Positions 1-63,570 of a stretch of 64,000 nucleotides of DNA are shown piece by piece. The stretch's first letter is position 1. Each line of letters opens with the position of its first letter. The position numbers and the translations under genes are program-made. The DNA is from Prorocentrum cordatum (lineage: Eukaryota; Sar; Dinophyceae; Prorocentrales; Prorocentraceae), in contig CAUYUJ010019341.1 in assembly GCA_963575745.1 (NCBI GenBank), forward strand, positions 118,028 through 182,027, written 5' to 3'. The notes beneath the pieces were generated by a model. That model saw nothing but the letters and a program-made list of their open reading frames with translations. It made no database searches and was not told the DNA's origin.

Positions 1-375
1 GGCCCGCTTTTCTCGGTCGGCCCGAGTCCTGGGGTTCGAGTTCGAGCTGCGGTGGCCCGCACTGCCACGCCGGCGAATAGACGGGCGTGGGACTTGATCA
101 GCGACGGAGGCGGAGGTGGAGGTGGTGGAGGAGGAGCAGGAGGAGGAGGACGAGGAGGAGGAGGAGGAGGAGGAGGAGAAGGAGGCGGGGCGAGGCAAAA
201 GAACGGGGTCGTCTGCGCCGACATTAGCGGGTAGGTTGCCCTCGTACGCAGACCCCCTCGGGTAATGAAAACAGCGTAACGTTTTTGTTCTTGTATTTTC
301 GGCTTATCAGAGGCCGACGGCAGTTCCCATGTGGGGCATCGAAGAGGAAGTAACACAGCATGAACCTACCCTTGC

Positions 376-480
376 GGAGGTCTGCGCGGACTTTTCGGAT
401 TGGCGCTGGACCCCTCCCTGGCGCTCGGAGCGCGCCAGGGGCGCTCCAGCGACGATCCGAGAAATCCGCGCGGACCTTCG
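376..480. repeat. Foldback (inverted-repeat) element, copy 1
   Basis: The left arm GGAGGTCTGCGCGGAC... pairs with a right arm ending ...GTCCGCGCGGATTTCTCGG on the opposite strand, around a loop that contains a second small inverted repeat (CTGGCGC...GCGCCAG). The same arms recur in the larger element at 60421-60618, which supports a mobile family rather than a chance hairpin. Confidence 0.7.
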
Positions 481-547
481 CGCGTCAATGCTCAAGTAGT
501 TATCCTTCCTGTGAGTGTCTGCCCATCTCTCGGCATACCTAGAGCTC

Positions 548-1045
548 GGCATCAACACCAAGATCGGCGGTGTGCCTCCACCGATGGAAGATACCTAGAT
601 CTCGGTGGTGGTGGTTGTGGTGGTGGTATCATTCGGGCTTCCTAGTTCAACTAGGAAGATTACCACCAACATCAGCATCTAGGATACATGTCCTCCATTT
701 GAGGCAACTCCTTGTGATGGTGTTGGTGCCTGGATCCAAGCCTACAAGTTTCGCATAGGATTCGCGGTCGGTGTCGCCGCGGACGTTGTCCCGGCGGGAC
801 AGACGTCGCCTGCCCCACAGTGGCCGCAGCAGGTTCTGGACCTCTGTGCGCCGTTGAGAGTCGTGCCCGACGTTGTCCCTGCCCGTCTTGGGCGTGCCCA
901 GAGCTGGAGGCCTAGAGGGTGACACCAACACGAATATTGGCGGTGTGCCTCCACCGAGGGAAGATGATGTCGATCTCGGCGATGGTGGTCATATTCGGCT
1001 TCCTAGGTGGCCGAAAAATGACCAGCACCAACACACAGGATCATC
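548..1045. repeat. Diverged direct repeat pair (548-686 and 919-1045)
   Basis: Both units contain CGGTGTGCCTCCACCGA followed by GGAAGAT, then a GATCTCGG/GGTGGT stretch and TTCGG(G)CTTCCTAG. The first unit also forms a hairpin, CTTCCTAGTT-CA-ACTAGGAAG, extended by GGTGGTA/TACCACC. Function unknown. Confidence 0.5.
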
Positions 1046-1478
1046 GTCCCACGGTGGAGGCATCCTTATGTCATCGAGCACAAGAGAACCCCTAACCCTA
1101 TCATCACGATGAAGCCGTGGCCTCACTGAGGTCCCCGTCTCCGCATCAGGGATATGATACATCGGGGCGGTTTGGTCTGATGCGCCCGCAGGGAAGACCC
1201 CCCTATCCCTCATGTTTTTGGCCTTCTTGACTTGGGCCCCCTCCCAAAGCGTTACCGGCGGCCCGGATTAGTAGGTCGACCCTGCCAGATCAAGGGCACC
1301 CTCGTGTCCTGTGTTCTGCGACCCGTGCCTCCCGCAGTTCTTTGGCGACGTGGCCTTATCGGAGGGGTCTCGTGTCCTCTCGCGTGTCCTCTCCCATCAG
1401 GTCCGACTGCATGGGGCCCCTGCTTTGGTTTCTCGCCCCGTGCTGCTGCCCGTGCCCACTCCCGCGCCTCCGAGAGAG

Positions 1479-53642
<52,164 letters not shown>

Positions 53643-53689
53643 TGCGGGCCGCGGCGACCGCGCCCGGAAGGCCCAGACCCTCGCGGGCA

Positions 53690-53835
53690 GTGAACAGACA
53701 TTTCTCCGTATCTTCGGCCTCCGGGGGCCCTCACTCCGGCCCTCGGGGCCGTGACGAACACGACTCGGGATGAAAAGCCGGTCCAGGGGAAGGGGTCGGG
53801 ACCTCTGAGGGTCGACGTTACCGTGGAAGCCCATG
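53690..53835 (+). repeat. Repeat A, plus strand, 48 bp after the pta stop
   Basis: ACATTTCTCCGTATCTTCGG, CGACTCGGGATGAAAAGCCG and GAGGGTCGACGTTACC. The rest to 54280 shows no gene. Confidence 0.85.
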
Positions 53836-54654
53836 GCAGGAAACACCCTGCTTGCCTCCAGGGTGCCCTGGGTTTCTTGGGTTTAGATGGTTTTGCGATG
53901 GAAAGCGCGATGTTCCCACACCAAAACTCAACGGACGTCCTGGGGTCTCAGGGTTGGGTTTCTTGTGGACGGCTTCTTGTGGACTGGCCTCCCCTGTATG
54001 AGCAAATCATGGCCTCGGGGGTCTGGGGATGGTGCGCGGCGCACCTTTTTTTTTTGCCGGCGCCGCCGCGCCCAGCCCGCCCTGGTCAGCAGCACCCCGC
54101 CGGGCCGCACCGCGGGGCGGGTCCGCGCACGCGCAGGTGGGCTACATGTCAGAGTGGCCTTTCGCCAGAGTAGCCTTTGGTGCGGGCACACTGGGGTCCC
54201 CAGATGGCTGAGTGCGATGCGATACAGTCAACCCGCATAGCAAGGATGGTCAGCCACGCGCAGAGGGGGGCAGGGGGAGGGGGGCAGGGCTTCTCAGAAA
54301 CGCGGGCCTTGTCTGTAGATGTAAGGCCGGCGCCTTCTCAGAAGCAGCCTCCTTCCAAGAAGCCCCCCCCTCCCTCCACCCCCCCTCTGCGCGCCGCCAA
54401 GAGGGGCAACCTTCCCGAGGGCACCCTTGCACCCTTGCCCCCTCGGCCCCTCCTCGGTGACCCTCGCGGGCCAGCCTCGCTCGAAGGGAGCGCCAGCGTG
54501 GCCCTCTCCGAGGCCTGCGCATCCTCCCCGCGCATCCTTCTGCTACGGGTGGACCGCGGGCGGGGCCCGCGCCCTCCGGCTCGGCCGCCCTCCGCGGCCC
54601 CCCGGGGGGCCGCGCACCGAGGGCGCCACTCCTGCCTCTACAGGGCCACCCTCC

Positions 54655-54930
54655 TCCCTCCTCCCTCCTCCTCCTCCTCCTCCTCCTCCTCCTCCTCCTC
54701 CTCATCCCTCTCCTCCTCATCCTCATCCTCCTCATTCCTCCTCTTCCTCCTCCTCCTCCCTCCTCCTCCTCCTCCTCCTCCCTCCTCCTCCGCCTCCGCC
54801 TCCGCCTCCGCCGCCTCCTCCTCCTCCTCCTGCTCCTCCTCCTCCTCCCTCCTCCCCCTCCCTCCTCCTCTCCTCCTGCTCCTCACTCCTCCGTCCTCCT
54901 CCTCCTCCTCCTCCTCCTCCTCCTCCCCCT
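54655..54930. repeat. TCC array
   Basis: (TCC)n with CGCCTC patches. A second TCC/TCT array follows at 55240-55500. GC-rich DNA between and before (54280-54650, 54940-55240) has open frames on several strands but no recognisable protein. Confidence 0.93.
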
Positions 54931-55659
54931 GGCCCGTGGTGCCCCAAAAGGACTCCCAGGCAGCTGTCACCCGCGGCCTGCAGAGCACTCCCCACGAGAC
55001 CCAGAGGACCCCCTGAGGGCTCCTCTGCTGCGTGCGCAGGGCGGGCCCGCGGCGCCTGGCAGGCCGAGGCGCCGCGCGCGGGAGAGTCTCCCGCCCGTGC
55101 CCGTGCGGCGGCTCCGCGCGGGGCCGCCCTCACGCCCCGAGAGGCGGGCGCCCTGCCGCTGCCGCTTCTCACCCCCTCCCAGCGGCCTCGTCGCGCGCCG
55201 GCGCTGCGGCCCCCGGCGCCGCGGACTCGGGTGCTTCGCAGCCCTCTCCTCCTCCTCCCCCCTCCTTCTCCTCCTCTCCTCTCCTTCTTCCTACTCCTCC
55301 GCTTCCTCTTTCCTCCTCCTCCTCCTCCCCCTCTCCTCCGCTTCCCTCTCTGCTTCCTCCTCCGCTTCGTCCTCCTCCTCCTCCTCCTCCTCCTCCTCCG
55401 CTTCCTCTTCCTCGTGCTCTTTCTCTTACTCTTCCTCTTACTCTTCCTCTTACTCTTCTGCTTCCTCCTCCTCCTCCTTCTCCTGTTCTTTCCCCCTCTA
55501 GTAGCTGACGAGGTGCTCGCCGGTGGCGAGAGGCCCCTCGCAGGCGCGCCCTCTCTGTGAAGCCAGCGCGCGAGCCACCCCGACCCATGCGCCACACCAG
55601 GTCGCACGGGCCCCAAAATATCCAGGCGACTTCCCAGACATGAGCGCGCCGTTAAAAGA

Positions 55660-55815
55660 TCGGGACGGCAAGTTTTTCGTTATGTTCGACCCCTGGGGGC
55701 CCTCGCCGGCCCCCGGGAGCGTCCAAAGACGACTCAGGATGAAAAATCGGCCCCAGGGAAAGGGTCTGGATTTCTGGAGACGCCGTCTTGAACAATTCGG
55801 GACGTCGCATGTCTG
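55660..55815 (+). repeat. Repeat A, plus strand
   Basis: CCCTGGGGGCCCTCGCCGGC, AAGACGACTCAGGATGAAAA and CCCCAGGGAAAGGGTCTGGA. Confidence 0.83.
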
Positions 55816-55820
55816 AGTCT

Positions 55821-56030
55821 GTTCCAGAGCGTTCAGGAACGTTCTGAAGCGGCCGCGGCGCCCGATGCATCCTCCTAACCCGCCGACCCTGTGAGATTGC
55901 CGATTGGTATCGGTCCAATTTGACTCCGTTCCAGAGCGTTCAGGAACGCTCTGAAACGGCCGCGGCGCCCGATGCATCCTCCACGCCCGCCGAGCCTCTG
56001 AGAATTCCGACTGGTATCGGCCCTTTTTGG
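55821..56030. repeat. Two tandem units of 107 bp with a palindrome
   Basis: Each unit starts GTTCCAGAGCGTTCAGGAAC (55821, 55928). AGAGCGTTC-AG-GAACGCTCT is a perfect inverted repeat in the second unit. Then CGGCCGCGGCGCCCGATGCA follows in both. Confidence 0.88.
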
Positions 56031-56186
56031 GAACGATTCTGCCCTCGTCTCACCTCCTCCCCGCTGCGCTCTGCGCAGGGCCGCGCTGCGGCGCGCACCG
56101 CAGCGCCTCGATCGTCGCCTCGCCCCGCCTCGCCTGCCCTGCTGCCTCGCGCCTCGGTCCCGTGTGCGCCGGCTTGTTCGGGCCCC

Positions 56187-56459
56187 ATGCAGCGCGGGGA
56201 GGCGGAAGAGGGGCCCAAGGCCGAGGTGGGGGCGAAGGAGCCAGGGGCCTCGCAGGAGGACAAACGAGGAGGAGGAGCGGAGGAGCACCAGGAGGGGCAG
56301 GACCAGTGCAAGCCCAAGATGCATCAGCGATGTTTAAATCAACTCTCCCTCCAATTTCCTCTTCATAAGTTCCTGGAAGATTGTTTCCATTGCGAGAAAT
56401 GGCCATTCAACGACAATCGTCTGAGAATTTTCGAACGTGCCAAAACACGGTTCCTGTGA
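56187..56459 (+). CDS. Small hypothetical open frame
   Basis: 90 codons from ATG: MQRGEAEEGPKAEVGAKEPG, charged middle, then KPKMHQRCLNQLSLQFPLHK and FLEDCFHCEKWPFNDNRLRI. The C-terminal half has a normal amino-acid mix and a CX2C, and it lies outside arrays, but no family or splice context supports it. Confidence 0.2.
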   Translation: MQRGEAEEGPKAEVGAKEPGASQEDKRGGGAEEHQEGQDQCKPKMHQRCLNQLSLQFPLHKFLEDCFHCEKWPFNDNRLRIFERAKTRFL

Positions 56460-56688
56460 CTTCAGCGCCGCAGATCAATATGATTGGTGCGTTCTGACAG
56501 ACCTGAGACGTGCCAGAACGCTATTCTTTGAACTTCAACGCCGCGAATCAGTCCGACCGTTGCGTCATGGCAGTCTTAAGTCGTGCCAGAACACTATGCT
56601 TGGGACTTCGACAATCTGACTCCTTGAAACTGCTTCGAACTCTCAAAACGAATGTGTGCGTCGCTAAGGCGACAACCACATGTTGAAA

Positions 56689-57110
56689 ACGGCCCGCCCT
56701 CCATCCGAGAAGTTGCTGCAGATTTTCAGGACGAACGTGCTCGGCGCTCAGGCGAGAGCCACATTTTGGAAACTGCCCGCCATCCTTCTATCCGGGAAGT
56801 TGCTGCAGACTTTTAAGGCGAATGTGCTCGGCGCTACGGCGGGAGCAGCATTTTGGAAACGCCCTCCCCTCCACGGCGCTAAGAGCAGAGCCACATATCG
56901 AAAACTGCCCGCCCTCCATCCGAGAAATTGTTGCAGACTTTTGAAGACGAATGTGCGCGGCGATGAGGCGAGAACCACATTTTGAAAACGGCCCGCCCTC
57001 CATCCGAGAAACAGCTGCAACCTTTTACGACGAATGTGCTCGGCGCTGAGGCGAGAACCACATTTTGAAAACGACCCGCCCTCCATCCGTGAATATGCTG
57101 CATCTTTCAA
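56689..57110 (+). repeat. Tandem repeat, about 84-bp units
   Basis: Five units of CGGCCCGCCCTCCATCCGAG, AA(G/T)TTGCTGCAGACTTTT, GACGAATGTGCTCGGCGCT and GGCGAGAGCCACATTTTGAA. Units start near 56689, 56772, 56906, 56990 and 57071. Confidence 0.88.
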
Positions 57111-57114
57111 GCTC

Positions 57115-57440
57115 CAGGGTCATACATGGCGCGGAAAACTCCAGCGAAACGCTTGGCCCGCCCTACCGACACGTCTGGGGGTTTGACAGGGAGGAGTTGC
57201 TCATGAGGACAGGGGTGGAGAAGGAGGAGGAGGAGGAGGAGGAGGAGGAGGAGGAGGAGGAGGAGGGGGAGGGGGAGAAGGAGGAGGAGGAAGAGAAGGA
57301 GGAAGAAGAGGAGGAGGAGGAGGAACACGACGACGACATTGGCGAAGCCGACGGCGTTGACGACGAGAAGGAGGAGCAAAAGGATGCAGAGGACGTGGAG
57401 GACGACACCGACAAAGACGAGAAGGAGGAGGGAGACGACG
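57115..57440 (+). repeat. Dispersed segment shared with 63745-63990, containing a GGA array
   Basis: CATACATGGCGCGGAAAACT / CGTACATGGAGAGGAGGTCT, CGCCCTACCGAC / CGCCCTATCGAC, GGAGGAGTTGCTCATGAGG / GGAGGAGCTATCTAGAGGG, then GGA and CACGACGACGACATTGGCGA / CACGACGATGGCATTGGCGA. The same order twice, 6.6 kb apart. Confidence 0.72.
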
Positions 57441-59050
57441 ACGACAGAGACGGGCTGCAGCGGCGACGACGGCTCTGGAGTTTTCCACCGGTCCCCTGCG
57501 GCCTTGGAGTGGCCGCCAGGAGCCCCGAGGAGAGCCAATGGCGCTGCCTCAAACGGCTCGATCGTCGAGTCTCGCGTCGCTGCCGACGACGACGGCGACG
57601 ATTCTGGAGGTCGCGTTGAGACGCCGCGATCCTCAAACCTCGATCGTCGATCCTCGATGCTCGAGCCCCGACCCTCGAGCCCCGAGCCTCGATCTTCGAA
57701 CTATGATCCGCGACTCTGGAGCTGGCGCGACGACGGCGACAAAGGCGACGGCCGCCGTTAACGACCACGGCGACGACGACAAAGACGGCGCCGCCGCAGC
57801 TGCCGACGGTATCGTTGCCGATGGTGACGATGGCGACGACGACGACTTTGACGACGACGGCTACGAGGGCCTCGCGCCGCTGACGACGACGACGCCGCCG
57901 CTGCCGACGGCGGCGGCGGCGACGATCCCAGACCTCCGATGTGGTCCCCGGATATCTCGGCCCCTTCCAGTGGACAGTTTCTTTATCCCACCCAGCCTGC
58001 TTCTGGACGGTCCTCGCGGCCCGAGATGCGCCCGACGGGCCTCCAGAGGCCGAGACGGAGGAAGAACGCGGGCACCGCACAAATCACGACGACTGCGCTG
58101 CTGCCGACGCCGACGCCGCGGCGGCGACGGCGGCCGCCGCCGACGCCTGGCCGCTGGCGGCAGCGCCGCCGACGCCTGGCCGCTGGCGGCGGCGACGGCG
58201 GCCGCCGACGCCTGGCCGCTGGCTTCCTGGCCGCTGGCGGTGCGGCGGCCGCGGCGGCGGCGGCTACGGCGGCGGCGGCCCTCGCAGGTGGCCCCCGCGG
58301 CGGGCTCCCGCGGCCAGCGCCCGGCCGTCGCCGCCAGGGGTAGCCGGCCCTGGGCCTCCAGGGCGCCGCGGCAGGCCGCCGCCGGGGCGCAGGCCGCGGC
58401 CGAGCCGAGCCCGAGCCGAGCCCGATCTCGAGGCCGCGGCCCAGCGAGGCCGCGGGCGCGCCCCAGCGAGGCCGCGAGCCGCGCCGGGCCGGGCCCGTGG
58501 CCCACGCGCGGGAGGGTCGGCGAGGGCCACGCGGTGCCTTGTCGGGCCCCAGCGGCGCAGATGGCGGACCTGGCCGCGGCGTAGCTCGGAACGGACGCAA
58601 GGGGGGGATTGGGAAAGGGGTTGGGGTACAACATTTGCTGCATGCAGCTGGTTTCGGCCCCACAGAGGGGCCCATTTCTCGATACATGGCCGCCTCCGGC
58701 GCCGGGAAGCGCTGGGAAAATCAGCTACATGAGCTGATTCTCAACCCCCCCTTTGCTATCCCCCCCATTCGCCCGACCCGAGTAACCCAGAGGCCTCCGA
58801 GCAGATGGGCTTCCGAGCAGGTGCGGTCGGAGGGTCGCGCCGCATCGCCGCTGCATCGCCGCTGCGGCTCGATGTGGAGCCCGTGCTTCCCCACGCCGAC
58901 GTCGCCGATGCATCGCCGACGTCGTCGATGCATCGCCGGTGCATCGCCGAGACATCGGCGATGCATTGGCGATGCGGCGCGATGCTTCGACGCCATCTAC
59001 TCGGACCCCATGTAGGAGGCCTCTAGGTTACGCCGGGGTGTGGTCTGCGA
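57440..59050. repeat. GAC-rich and GCC-rich minisatellite DNA
   Basis: Contains CGACGACG tracts (57440-57930), a GACGCCTGGCCGCTGGCGGC minisatellite (58130-58270), GAGGCCGCGG/CGAGCC tracts (58380-58500) and GATGCATCGCCGAC repeats (58890-58990). Open frames on several strands are Ala/Arg/Pro/Gly artefacts. I see no gene. Confidence 0.75.
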
Positions 59051-59339
59051 TCTGCGTCGTTGGGGCCTGGAGGGGCACCGCAAGGTCCTCGTTGGGCCTC
59101 CGCCGGGGCGCGGCGGATAGCTCCGTCGAGGTCTCCTCGCCCGCCCCGCAGGGGTGCGCGTGGCAAGCCAGAACCTCTGCAGGTCCGCACCTCCTTCGGA
59201 GTCGCAGGGAGGCCGAGCAGCCCCCCCTGCCTCGGCCGGGGGCGGCCTCGGCGCCGATCGAGTGAAGGCAGTCAGGCCGAACGATGAAAGCGCGTCGATG
59301 ATTTGTTGTTGGCATCGCTGGGTATCTGAAGGTGGTTGG

Positions 59340-59790
59340 TTCGTGGACTTTTTCTCCACTTGCCCTGCGACCTCGGAAGCCCCTCGAGGGGGAAAACCCG
59401 CCAGCCCACACACCCCGCCAACCCTGTCCTCGGAAACGCCTCAAGAGGCGGGATCCTCGCCAGCCCCGCCAACTCTGCGACCTCGGACACACCCCGCCAA
59501 GGGGTAGAACCCGCCAGCCCCGCAAACCTCGCCAACTCTGTGTCCTCGAGATTCTGAGAGGAGGGCGGCGCGGGGGTCCAGGGCGGCAGGCATGTCCCGA
59601 CGGGGACCCAGACCTCCAGCGTACCCATCGGCCGTTGGCAGCAGGACCGTCTGGACTCCCAGGACCCAACCTGTTTTGAGCGCTTGCCTACGGTCAACCC
59701 GCATAGTAGGGAGGGGCAGCTGGACACCCCTCAAGAGGTGGAAAACCCGCGAACCCCGCCAACCCCGCTCCTGCTCCTGCTGGTGCTGCT
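59340..59790. repeat. Minisatellite of about 60 bp with CCTCAAGAGG hairpins
   Basis: Repeated AACCCGCCAGCCCCGCCAAC with GTCCTCGGA and CCTCAAGAGGCGG/CCTCAAGAGGTGG. No gene. Confidence 0.8.
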
Positions 59791-59889
59791 GCTGCTCCTC
59801 CGCCCAGTGGCCTCCTTCCCATAAGAGGCGCAGTCGCCGCCCCTCGCGGCCGCTGCCCTGCTCGGGGTGAAGGAGCTCGGCGGGTGCCT

Positions 59890-59905
59890 GCGTCGTCGTC
59901 GTCGT

Positions 59906-59947
<42 letters not shown>

Positions 59948-60014
59948 TGTGCGTCATCGCTGTCGTCGGCGTCATCATCGGTGTCATCGTCGTCGGCGTC
60001 GGCGTCGGCGGGGG

Positions 60015-60080
<66 letters not shown>

Positions 60081-60099
60081 GGTAATCGTTGTCATCATA

Positions 60100-60178
<79 letters not shown>

Positions 60179-60290
60179 GGTGGTAATCGTCGTCATCTTC
60201 GTCGTCGTCGTCGTCGTCGTCGTCGACGTCGTGATCCTCGTCTGGCGCGGGTTTCGTCGTCGTCGTCGTCGTCGTCGTCGACGCTGGTGT
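59890..60290. repeat. TCG (CGT) array
   Basis: (GTCGGC)n then (GTC)n, nearly pure from 60010 to 60240. Confidence 0.97.
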
Positions 60291-60420
60291 TCTTTGCCCT
60301 ATCGTCCTTACTCTCCGCGGCCCCCTCTTGGAGAAGAGGAGGACCTGGAGAAGAGAGGTCGGTGAGCTGAAAGGCGGAGGAGGAGAATGAGGGAGGGTGA
60401 ATGGTGGATGGGGGAGGGGT

Positions 60421-60618
60421 AGGGGAACAAAAAGGTGACATAAACATAAAAACTCGGAGGTCCGCGCGGATTTCTCGGATCGGCGCTGGGCCTCCCCGGC
60501 GGCGCCTCCGGCGCCGCCCCTGGCGCGCTCCGCGCGCCAGGGAGGGGGGTCCAGCGCCGATCCGAGAAATCCGAGCGGACCTCCGAGTTTTTATGTTTAC
60601 GCCACTTTTCGTTCCCCT
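60421..60618. mobile_element. Foldback element, copy 2 (198 bp, long terminal inverted repeats)
   Basis: The left arm AGGGGAACAAAAAGGTGACA - TAAACATAAAAACTCGGAGG - TCCGCGCGGATTTCTCGGAT - CGGCGCTGG is mirrored by the right arm CCAGCGCCGATCCGAGAAAT - CCGAGCGGACCTCCGAGTTT - TTATGTTTACGCCACTTTTC - GTTCCCCT with few mismatches. The loop is GC-rich (CCTCCGGCGCC). Related to 376-480. No coding capacity apart from short frames. Confidence 0.88.
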
Positions 60619-60779
60619 ATGAGGGGCAAGCCAGGTGCGCTCGCGCCGTATCTGACATCCGACCCTCCCACCAGTCCCTTCCCACTGCACTGTTTCCTCT
60701 CCAGCCGCGGACGTGTGTCATAGTGGACCTGGAGCTCCCAAACAGGCCCCATCGTGCTATGCGCAGTCGAAGATGGGGA

Positions 60780-61020
60780 GCTGCGTGCGTAGGAAGAGGG
60801 GGAGGATGATGATGATGAGGAGGAGGAGGTGGTGGCGGAAGATCAGGAGGATGGGCAGGAGGAACAGGAGGAGGAATAGGATGCATGAGGAGGAAGAGGA
60901 GGAGGATGAGGAGGAGGAGGAGGAGGACGACGAACAGCAGCAGCGAGAACTACAGTGGAAGGAGCGGGAGGAGCAGGAACACCAGGGGAAGACAGAAGAG
61001 GGGAAAGGAGGGGGGCGACA
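60780..61020. repeat. GGA-rich array
   Basis: Imperfect GGA with GAT. 61020-61640 is G-rich unique sequence with further GGA; no gene recognised. Confidence 0.85.
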
Positions 61021-61649
61021 ACGCTGAGGGAGGACTCGGATCCAGAAGAGCTGCCCGCGCTGCAGCGAAAGTTCCGTTCTGAACGACGGGAGCAAAGTGC
61101 CGGGTGCTAAGATGAGGTCGACGCTGCAGCGGTAGCGCCATGTCGAAGCACCAGAAACGTCTGAGGGGCCTGTTTTCCACCGCCACCACCAGAAGTTGGA
61201 GGGGGAAGCAGGTGGGAGACGAGGAGGGGAAGGAAGAGGAGGGGGAGGAGGACCCCCTCCCCCGCCTACTTATGGTGGTGGTGGTGGTGGTGGATAACAA
61301 GCCCACCAACGTTGCCGTTGAAGCAGCACCACAAGATGGACTGGAGCACGGCTTCCTGCGTGTGGAGGAGCAGTGCGCGCGAGGGGGCGGGCGGCTCCCC
61401 GGGCGTCGTCGGGGGCAGAGAGGGGAGCAGTAGCTATTCACATCGAGTGGTTGCGGAGGTGCGGCGGAGGTGGAGGGAGTGGGGCGGAGGAGGAGGAGGA
61501 TGATGCAGAACGGCGCGGAGGCAGGGAGGGAGAGGGAGGCGGAGGAGGACGTGGAGGAGGCGGATTGGGGAGGTAGATGGCCTGGAGGAGGGAGGGGGAG
61601 GAGGACGACACGGGAGGCAGGGAGGGAAGAAGGGAGAGAGGGATGAGGA

Positions 61650-61935
61650 AGAAGATAATGATGATGATGCTGATGATGATGATGATGCTGATGATGCTGA
61701 TGATGATGATGCTGATGATGATGGTGATGATGATGCTGATGATGGGGATGCTGATGATGGTGATGATGCTGATTATGTTGATGCTGATGATGCTGATGAT
61801 GAGGAGGAGGAGGATGCTGATGATGATTATGATGATGGTGGTGGTGGTGATGATGATGACGATGATGCTGATGCTGATGCTGATGCTGACGCTGATGATG
61901 CTGATGATAATGATGAGGATGAGGAGGAGGTCATC
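61650..61935. repeat. GAT/GCT array
   Basis: (GATGAT)(GCT)n, like 3545-4555. Confidence 0.95.
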
Positions 61936-62074
61936 AAACTTACGACTCCACTATGCTGGACCTGCTTCGAGCTGACTGGCACCAGGAGTGCACGGCCCCG
62001 TGCGCCCCATGAGAAGCAGCAGAGTGTGGCAAACAGAAGCACCATTGCCGAGGCGGCGGCCTACCAGACCCCCG

Positions 62075-62250
62075 ACGTCATGATCTCTTCATGACCTGGA
62101 CCCAGATGTCTCGACCCATTCCCCGGGACCGGCTCTTCATCCCGAGTCGTCTGGTTGACGGTCCCGGGGCCAGTCGAGGCCTCCGAGAGGCCGAAGATTG
62201 AGAAAGACCTTCCGTTGTGGTTTCTTCATTACCCGAGGGTGTCTGGGCAT
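62075..62250 (-). repeat. Repeat A, minus strand
   Basis: CCCGACGTCATGATCTCTTC, CCATTCCCCGGGACCGGC, TCTTCATCCCGAGTCG, GTTGACGGTCCCGGGGC and TTCATTACCCGAGGGTGTCT. Confidence 0.85.
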
Positions 62251-62303
62251 AACAGCACGCCAGCTCTCTGCCTTCGATCTACCTTTGCAGCGTGGCCGCG
62301 CGG

Positions 62304-62450
62304 GCCTCGAAGGCTCAAAGTGCGGACGCATCGCTCGCGCGAGCGGCGCTGGCTGTCACTGCGCAGGCGGTCGCGGAACCGAGTTGGGCGCCGCCTGATC
62401 GGCTGGCACAGCCAAGCCGGTTGTCAAGTCTGCCAGGCAATGGCTTGGGG
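62304..62450 (+). CDS. Candidate exon of an unknown gene
   Basis: After ttgcag there is AARASKAQSADASLARAALA, VTAQAVAEPSWAPPDRLAQ, PSRLSSLPGN, a normal-looking stretch starting about 50 bp after a minus A repeat, the same geometry as at pta exon 5. No family recognised. Confidence 0.2.
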
Positions 62451-62830
62451 GGAGGAGGACGAGGAGGAGGAGGAGGAGGAGGAGGAGATGAGGAGGAGGA
62501 GGAAGAAGAGGAGGAGGAGGAGGAGGAGATGAGAAGGAAGAGGAGGAGGAGGAGGAGGAGGGAGGAGGAGGAGGAGGAGGAGAGGAGGAGGAGAAATAAG
62601 AGGGGGAGGAGGAGGAGGAGGAGGAGGAGGAGGAGGTAGGAGGAGGAGGAGAGGGGCAGGAGGCGAGAAGGGAGGAGGAGAGGAGGAGGAGGAGGAGGAG
62701 GAGGAGGAGGAGCGAGGAGGAGGGAAGAGGAGGAGGAGGAGGAGGAGGAGGAGGAGGAGGAGGAGGAGTATCAGGAGGAGGAGGAGGAGGAGGAGGAGGA
62801 GGAGGAGGAGGAAAGGGAGGCGATAGATGA
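62450..62830. repeat. GGA array
   Basis: (GGA)n with AAG variants. Confidence 0.95.
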
Positions 62831-62975
62831 TGGAAGGCTAGAAGGAGTGGTCGGCATGGAGGAGGGAGGGCGGGACGAGGGAGGGAGGGAGAGGACACCC
62901 CAGATCGACGAGCGCGTTCCACTACTTGCAAAGTGCCTACTCGCAAACGTCCGAAATTCATATGTTGGCCTGATT

Positions 62976-63000
62976 GTCATGGATCGTTACGATCCATGAC
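62976..63000. repeat. Perfect 12-bp palindrome with one-base spacer
   Basis: GTCATGGATCGT-T-ACGATCCATGAC. Sequence around it (62880-63440) is unique, with no recognised gene. Confidence 0.9.
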
Positions 63001-63448
63001 AGGATCATATATCCACAGCGCAGGATCCAGGCCATTTGCGCTCTTGTCTACAGGAGCTGATTCGGATATAGTGGTTCGAATGCGTTCTGAGGTGTCTATC
63101 TGGCTCAAACATCGTGGTTCGAGACAGGGCACCTCATAACTCATCACAACTTCGTGCTTCGACTGGGCTCTGGGGTGCCAGCTCTATTCTAATGAGCTCG
63201 TATATGCCTCGAAGCCCGAAGGCGCCAGCCTCACGCTCGTGCCTTGGTTGCCAGTGTTGGTCGCTCGAGCGCGAGGTTCCGAGCCTTCGGGCTGCGCACG
63301 AGATGGGCCGAACGTGATGTTCGAGCCATCTTCTGCGCGGCCCGAAGGCTTGATCCTCGCGTTCGAGCCCTCCGTCGTCGTGTTGTCTCCATCATCGCCG
63401 TCGTCCTGTCGTGTTCGTGCCCATCCCAACCGTCGCTCCTGCTGGGGA

Positions 63449-63570
63449 TGACCCAATGGACAGCCCCATGGAGTACCCCAGAGGGAGATCTATGGAGCAC
63501 CCGGTGGAGAACCCAATGGAGAAGCCCATGGGCCTATGGGGACTCCATGGGGAGCCCGACGGAGAACAAA
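63449..63570 (+). repeat. CCNATGGAG minisatellite
   Basis: Repeats such as GACAGCCCCATGGAGTACCC and GAGAACCCAATGGAGAAGCC; read as PMxxPME words. The open frame is probably a by-product. Confidence 0.7.

Larger units (their letters stand above)
1..1478. other. Non-coding leader region, probably intron of pta
   Basis: No convincing exon is seen before 1479. The stretch holds a GGA array (about 108-190), a weak partial copy of repeat A (about 230-330), a foldback element (376-480), a diverged direct repeat (548-686 and 919-1045), and a repeated GACGTTGTCCC at about 783 and 868. The first pta exon seen here corresponds to roughly residue 230 of a long-form Pta, so the exons for the N-terminal P-loop domain should lie further upstream. 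The last 170 bases share a GGTCTCGTGT...AGGTCCGACTG block with 12720-12770, just upstream of exon 4. Confidence 0.5.

Noticed and set aside
58725-58996. CysHis-like repeats MHRRC on the minus strand
   Set aside because: They derive from the GATGCATCGCCGAC minisatellite, not from a zinc-finger gene.
57163-59700. Many Ala/Arg/Pro-rich frames on both strands
   Set aside because: GC-rich minisatellite DNA; overlapping frames in all phases with no conserved motif.
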